From NCBI GenBank assembly GCA_963765075.1, contig CAVXVA010000008.1, forward strand, positions 310,001 through 374,000: a stretch of DNA of 64,000 nt. The letters are read 5' to 3'. The notes beneath the pieces were generated by a model. The model was not told the DNA's origin. It saw only the letters and a program-made list of their open reading frames with translations, and ran no database searches. Positions 60,710 through 64,000 of the stretch are shown one piece after another; position 1 is the first letter of the stretch; each line of letters begins with the position of its first letter. Made by a program: the position numbers and the translations under genes. This DNA comes from JAENVU01 sp963765075. Its GTDB lineage: Bacteria > Actinomycetota > Acidimicrobiia > IMCC26256 > JAENVU01.

Positions 60710-63226
60710 GTGACTGACTTCCCAACCCGCGCCCGTGTCGTCGTGATCGGAGCCGGCATCGTCGGCAACTGTCTCGTCGGACATCTGTCCCGTCTGGGCT
60801 GGACCGACATGGTGCTGCTCGACAAGGGCCCGCTGCCGAATCCGGGTGGCTCCACCGGTCACGCGTCGAACTTCATCTTCCCGGTCGATCACAACAAAGA
60901 GATGGCGATGCTGACGCTCGCGAGCCAAGCGCAGTACGAGGCCATGGGGGTGAACAGCACCTGCGGCGGGATCGAGGTGGCGCGCCACCCGGACCGGCTC
61001 GAGGAGTTCCAGCGCCGGATGACCTCGGCGAAGGCCTGGGGCATCGAGGCCGAACTGTTGACGCCCGCGCAGGTGAAGGAGATGGTGCCGTTCCTCGACG
61101 AGTCGGTGATCCTCGGTGGCTTCCACACTCCGAGTGTCTCGGTCGTGGATTCCTTGCGGGCGGGAACGCTGATGCGGGAGGAAGCGGTCGATGCCGGGAA
61201 CCTCGCGGTGTTCGCCACGACTGAGGTGCTCGACGTCGAGGTGGTGGACGGCGTCGTGCGTGCCGTCGTCACCGACAAGGGACGCATCGAGGCCGATCAC
61301 GTCGTGATCGCGTGTGGGGTGTGGAGCCCGCGGATTGCCGCGATGGCAGGCGCCACCATTCCGCTCACTCCGGCGGTGCACCAGATGGCCGATGTCGGCC
61401 CGATCGACGTGCTCGTGGAGTCCGGCCAGGAGGTCGCGTACCCGATCGTGCGAGACATGGACACGTTCATGTACGAGCGGCAGTCGGCCGGGTCGATGGA
61501 GGTGGGCAGCTACGCCCATCGCCCGATCTTCCACCGGCCCGACGAGATCCCGAGCAACGACGAGGCCGCGTTGTCGCCGACCGAGCTCCCGTTCACCGAC
61601 GAGGACTTCGACGACCAGCTCGAAGACGCGCTCGAGCTCATGGGCGAGATCCTCGAGACCGCGGAGATCCGCTACGCGATCAACGGGTTGCTGTCGCTGA
61701 CCCCCGACGCGATGCCGGTGCTCGGCGAGACGATCGAGGTGGCCAACCTGTGGTCGGCCGCCGCCGTCTGGATCAAGGAAGGGCCGGGCATCGCGCAGCT
61801 CGTCGCCGAGTGGATGACCCACGGGTACCCGCACGTGTGCGACGGTCACTCGTCCGATATCACGCGCTTCTACCCGCACGAGCGCACGGTGCATCACATC
61901 GAGGCCCGTTGCGCCGAGCACTTCAACAAGACCTATGGGATCGTGCATCCGCGTGAGCAATGGGCCACCGAGCGCGGCATGCGCCGGTCACCGTTCTTCC
62001 CTCGTGAAGAGGCGCTCGGCGCCGTGTTCTTCGACGCTCGCGGCTGGGAACGGCCGCAGTGGTACGAGTCGAACGCGGCGCTGTGCGACGAGTTCCCCGG
62101 CCAATGCGAGCCGCGCCCGCACGAGTGGGACGCCCGGTGGTGGTCGCCGATCACGAATGCCGAGCATCTGGCGATGCGGGCGCGGGTGGGCATGGTCGAC
62201 CTCACCGCTTTCTGCGAGTTCGACATCACCGGGCCGGGCGCACTCGACGCGCTGCAGTACCTGACCGTCAACAGTGTGAATGTCCCGGTTGGACGCTCGG
62301 TGTACACGCCGCTCCTCACCCCCGACGGTGGGTTCCGCGGTGATCTCACGATCCTGCGCCTCGGCGAGGAGCACTTCCGCGTGGTCACGGGTGCGTTCGA
62401 CGGTGGTCGCGACCAGTACTGGTTCCGCAAGTACCTGCCCACCGACGGCTCGGTCACGTTCACCGACATGTCGGCCGCGCTGTGCACGATCGGAGTCTGG
62501 GGCCCGAAGGCGCGAGACCTGGTGGCGTCGGTCTGCGACGCCGACCTGGCGAACGAGGCGTTCCCCTACGGATCAGTGCGCGAGGCACTGATCGACGGGA
62601 TCCCGGTGACGATGTTCCGGATTTCCTACGTCGGTGATCTCGGCTGGGAGATCTACACGAAGATGGAGCACGGACTGCGTTTGTGGGACACCCTGTGGGA
62701 CGCGGGCCAGGCTCACGGCGTCGTGCCCGTCGGCATCGGTGTGTATGCGGTCACGGGTCGCATCGAGAAGGGCTACCGCCTCATGGGGGCGGAACTCGAA
62801 AGTGAGTACAACCCCGTCGAAGCGGGGTTGGCGCGGCCCAAGGTGAAGGCCGCGGACTTCATCGGCAAGGCGGCATATCTCGCCGCACGGGAGCAGGAAC
62901 CGGTCGCGCAGCTGTGCACCCTGGCGATGCTGTCGCACACCTCGGCGGACGGTACGGATCGGTTCCCGACCGGCGGCAACGAGCCGATCCTTACGCCCGA
63001 CGGCGAGCGGATCGTCGACGCCAAGGGTCGGGTCTCGCGGGTCACCACGGCCGGCATGGCACCATCGCTCGGTCGGTTTCTCCTGTTGGCCTACTTGCCA
63101 CCCGAGCAGGCGGTCGAAGGGACGGAGCTGGCGGTCATGTACATGAACGAGCTGTTCCCCGTGCGGGTGGAACGCGTCGGCAGTCAGCCGCTGTTCGACC
63201 CCGACGACGCGCGGATGAAGGCCTGA
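60710..63226 (+). CDS. Dimethylglycine/sarcosine dehydrogenase-like flavoprotein
   Basis: 838 residues with DAO (FAD-binding VVVIGAGIVGNCLVGHLSRLG), FAO-M central domain, and GCV_T/GCV_T_C folate domains (MVDLTAFCEFDITGPGALDALQYL, ISYVGDLGWEIYTKMEHGLRLWDTL, GIGVYAVTGRIEKGYRLMGAELESEYNPVEAGL). H51 in GGSTGHASNF is in the position of the flavin-linked His of DMGDH/SARDH. It would oxidise dimethylglycine or sarcosine and hand the methylene group to THF, electrons going to ETF, whose beta gene follows after 5 bp. GTG 60710. Confidence 0.85.
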   Translation: MTDFPTRARVVVIGAGIVGNCLVGHLSRLGWTDMVLLDKGPLPNPGGSTGHASNFIFPVDHNKEMAMLTLASQAQYEAMGVNSTCGGIEVARHPDRLEEFQRRMTSAKAWGIEAELLTPAQVKEMVPFLDESVILGGFHTPSVSVVDSLRAGTLMREEAVDAGNLAVFATTEVLDVEVVDGVVRAVVTDKGRIEADHVVIACGVWSPRIAAMAGATIPLTPAVHQMADVGPIDVLVESGQEVAYPIVRDMDTFMYERQSAGSMEVGSYAHRPIFHRPDEIPSNDEAALSPTELPFTDEDFDDQLEDALELMGEILETAEIRYAINGLLSLTPDAMPVLGETIEVANLWSAAAVWIKEGPGIAQLVAEWMTHGYPHVCDGHSSDITRFYPHERTVHHIEARCAEHFNKTYGIVHPREQWATERGMRRSPFFPREEALGAVFFDARGWERPQWYESNAALCDEFPGQCEPRPHEWDARWWSPITNAEHLAMRARVGMVDLTAFCEFDITGPGALDALQYLTVNSVNVPVGRSVYTPLLTPDGGFRGDLTILRLGEEHFRVVTGAFDGGRDQYWFRKYLPTDGSVTFTDMSAALCTIGVWGPKARDLVASVCDADLANEAFPYGSVREALIDGIPVTMFRISYVGDLGWEIYTKMEHGLRLWDTLWDAGQAHGVVPVGIGVYAVTGRIEKGYRLMGAELESEYNPVEAGLARPKVKAADFIGKAAYLAAREQEPVAQLCTLAMLSHTSADGTDRFPTGGNEPILTPDGERIVDAKGRVSRVTTAGMAPSLGRFLLLAYLPPEQAVEGTELAVMYMNELFPVRVERVGSQPLFDPDDARMKA

Positions 63227-63231
63227 CGCGC

Positions 63232-63996
63232 GTGCGGGTCCTGGTCTGTCTCAAACGCGTCCCGGCTCCGGGCGCGCGGATCAACGTCACCGAGGACGGC
63301 CAGGCCGTCGACTCGGCCAACCTCGGATTCACGATGAGCCCGCACGAGGAGTGCGCCCTCGAAGCGGGGCTGCAACTCGTCGAGGAGCACGGCGGCGCGG
63401 TGACCGCGCTCACGCTGGGTCCGGTCGAGGCCGAGGAGCAACTGCGGTACGCGGCCAGTCTCGGCGTGGGGCAGCAGGTGGTGCTCACCACCGACGGCTC
63501 CGACTGGGACCCCATGCGTACGGCACGGGCGATCGCCACGGCAGTCATCGAGATCGAAGGCGATGCCGGCGCATTCGACCTCGTGCTCGTGGGGAACGAG
63601 TCGGCGGACTCCGGCGGGTTCCAGGTGGGGGTGCGCGTCGCCCGGGCGCTCGGGCGCCCGATGGTGACCGGCGCCAAGGGCTTGACCATCGCGGGGGAAT
63701 CCGCGCGTGTCCAACGCGAGATCGACGGGGTCCAGGAGGTCTACGAACTGCCGTTGCCGGCGGTCGTCGGCGTCAAGGAAGGCATCAATCTGCCGCGCTA
63801 CCCCACGATGAAGGGCCGTCTGGCCTCGCGCAAGGCCGTCCCGGAGTCGCGCGAGACCGCGGGCGATCCGGGACCGCAACAGATGATCCGATTGGTCTCG
63901 CCACCGGAACCCGAATCACGGCTCGTGGTGCTCGGTCACGGTCCGGATGCCGCCGCCGCAGTGGTCGACGTGTTGGTGGAACGAGGGGTGCTGTGA
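63232..63996 (+). CDS. etfB: Electron transfer flavoprotein beta subunit
   Basis: 254 residues from GTG 63232 (MRVLVCLKRVPAPGARINV). Typical ETF-beta motifs: FTMSPHEECALEAGLQLVEEHGG, VTALTLGPVEAEEQLRYAASLGVGQQVVLTTDG, VLVGNESADSGGFQVGVRVARALGRPMVTGA and VGVKEGINLPRYPTMKGRLASRKA. It should accept electrons from the dehydrogenase encoded upstream. The stop (TGA 63994-63996) overlaps a GTG at 63993 that probably starts the alpha subunit. Confidence 0.87.
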   Translation: MRVLVCLKRVPAPGARINVTEDGQAVDSANLGFTMSPHEECALEAGLQLVEEHGGAVTALTLGPVEAEEQLRYAASLGVGQQVVLTTDGSDWDPMRTARAIATAVIEIEGDAGAFDLVLVGNESADSGGFQVGVRVARALGRPMVTGAKGLTIAGESARVQREIDGVQEVYELPLPAVVGVKEGINLPRYPTMKGRLASRKAVPESRETAGDPGPQQMIRLVSPPEPESRLVVLGHGPDAAAAVVDVLVERGVL

Positions 63997-64000
63997 CCAT
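63993..64000 (+). CDS. Probable start of the ETF alpha subunit gene, truncated by the window edge
   Basis: Only GTGACCAT is visible, in a four-base overlap with the etfB stop. That ETF alpha follows ETF beta is usual but cannot be seen here; the call rests on context. Confidence 0.35.

Overview
The window is very GC-rich, densely packed chromosomal DNA with many 4-nt start/stop overlaps and GTG/TTG starts. Gene content is actinobacterial: several acyl-CoA dehydrogenases, family III CoA-transferases, SCPx-type thiolases, MaoC hot-dog proteins, a P450 with a [3Fe-4S] ferredoxin, a RecQ helicase with a phosphoribosyltransferase tail, and a short RpoD-like sigma factor. My inference is a free-living, probably aquatic or soil actinobacterium, possibly of the Acidimicrobiia; the sequence alone does not fix the taxon. 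I saw no tRNA, rRNA, CRISPR array, transposase or prophage gene. No stretch longer than 300 bases lacks a gene; the longest gap (10843-11066) holds a 62-bp tandem repeat and a palindrome.

Layout. 1-6.9 kb: a 5'-truncated phytanoyl-CoA-dioxygenase-like gene, a small lipoprotein, a luciferase-like flavin oxidoreductase, two secreted proteins, an FMN-dependent alpha-hydroxy-acid oxidase and a beta-lactamase-fold hydrolase. 6.9-15.6 kb: two divergent acyl-CoA-degradation operons (SCPx thiolase + HMG-CoA-synthase-like/OB protein; CoA-transferase, two acyl-CoA dehydrogenases, alpha-methylacyl-CoA racemase, two MaoC-fold proteins). 15.7-20.7 kb: a SnoaL-like protein, a lipoprotein esterase, a membrane-anchored NirK-like cupredoxin protein, another acyl-CoA dehydrogenase and small helical proteins. 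20.7-25.5 kb: a heterodimeric ABC exporter under a TetR regulator, and a VOC protein. 25.6-29.1 kb: RecQ, ferredoxin and P450. 29.2-33.2 kb: a polysaccharide operon (UDP-HexNAc dehydrogenase, hyaluronan-synthase-like GT2, PgaB/IcaB-like deacetylase) behind a possible structured leader. 33.2-45.2 kb: mixed housekeeping genes (SDR, flippase-like protein, thiolase, glutamine-dependent NAD synthetase, a ferritin-like pair, a sigma factor with perfect DnaA boxes upstream, MOSC protein, two aldo/keto reductases of which one is broken).

45.3-64.0 kb is a coherent choline/glycine-betaine island. An ABC importer (proXWV type) takes up betaine or choline; choline dehydrogenase and betaine aldehyde dehydrogenase make glycine betaine. 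Betaine can then be demethylated by a betaine-homocysteine-methyltransferase-like enzyme or by a corrinoid route: a non-pyrrolysine MttB-family methyltransferase, its corrinoid protein, an ASKHA/[2Fe-2S] reductive activator, and two small proteins of unknown role (DUF1638-like and 'virulence factor'-like). Dimethylglycine goes to a dimethylglycine/sarcosine dehydrogenase-like flavoprotein whose electrons should pass to the ETF encoded next. PurU, beside the BHMT-like gene, would release formate from 10-formyl-THF and recycle folate. An IclR regulator sits at the divergent promoter, over a near-perfect 17-bp-arm inverted repeat that probably controls both arms.

Data quality: at least four otherwise intact genes (acyl-CoA dehydrogenase ~15.26 kb, UDP-sugar dehydrogenase ~29.82 kb, NAD synthetase ~37.71 kb, betaine aldehyde dehydrogenase ~51.85 kb) carry one single-base indel each, and one aldo/keto reductase carries four. 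Because nadE is normally essential, residual sequencing or assembly error is the simplest explanation for the single-indel genes.
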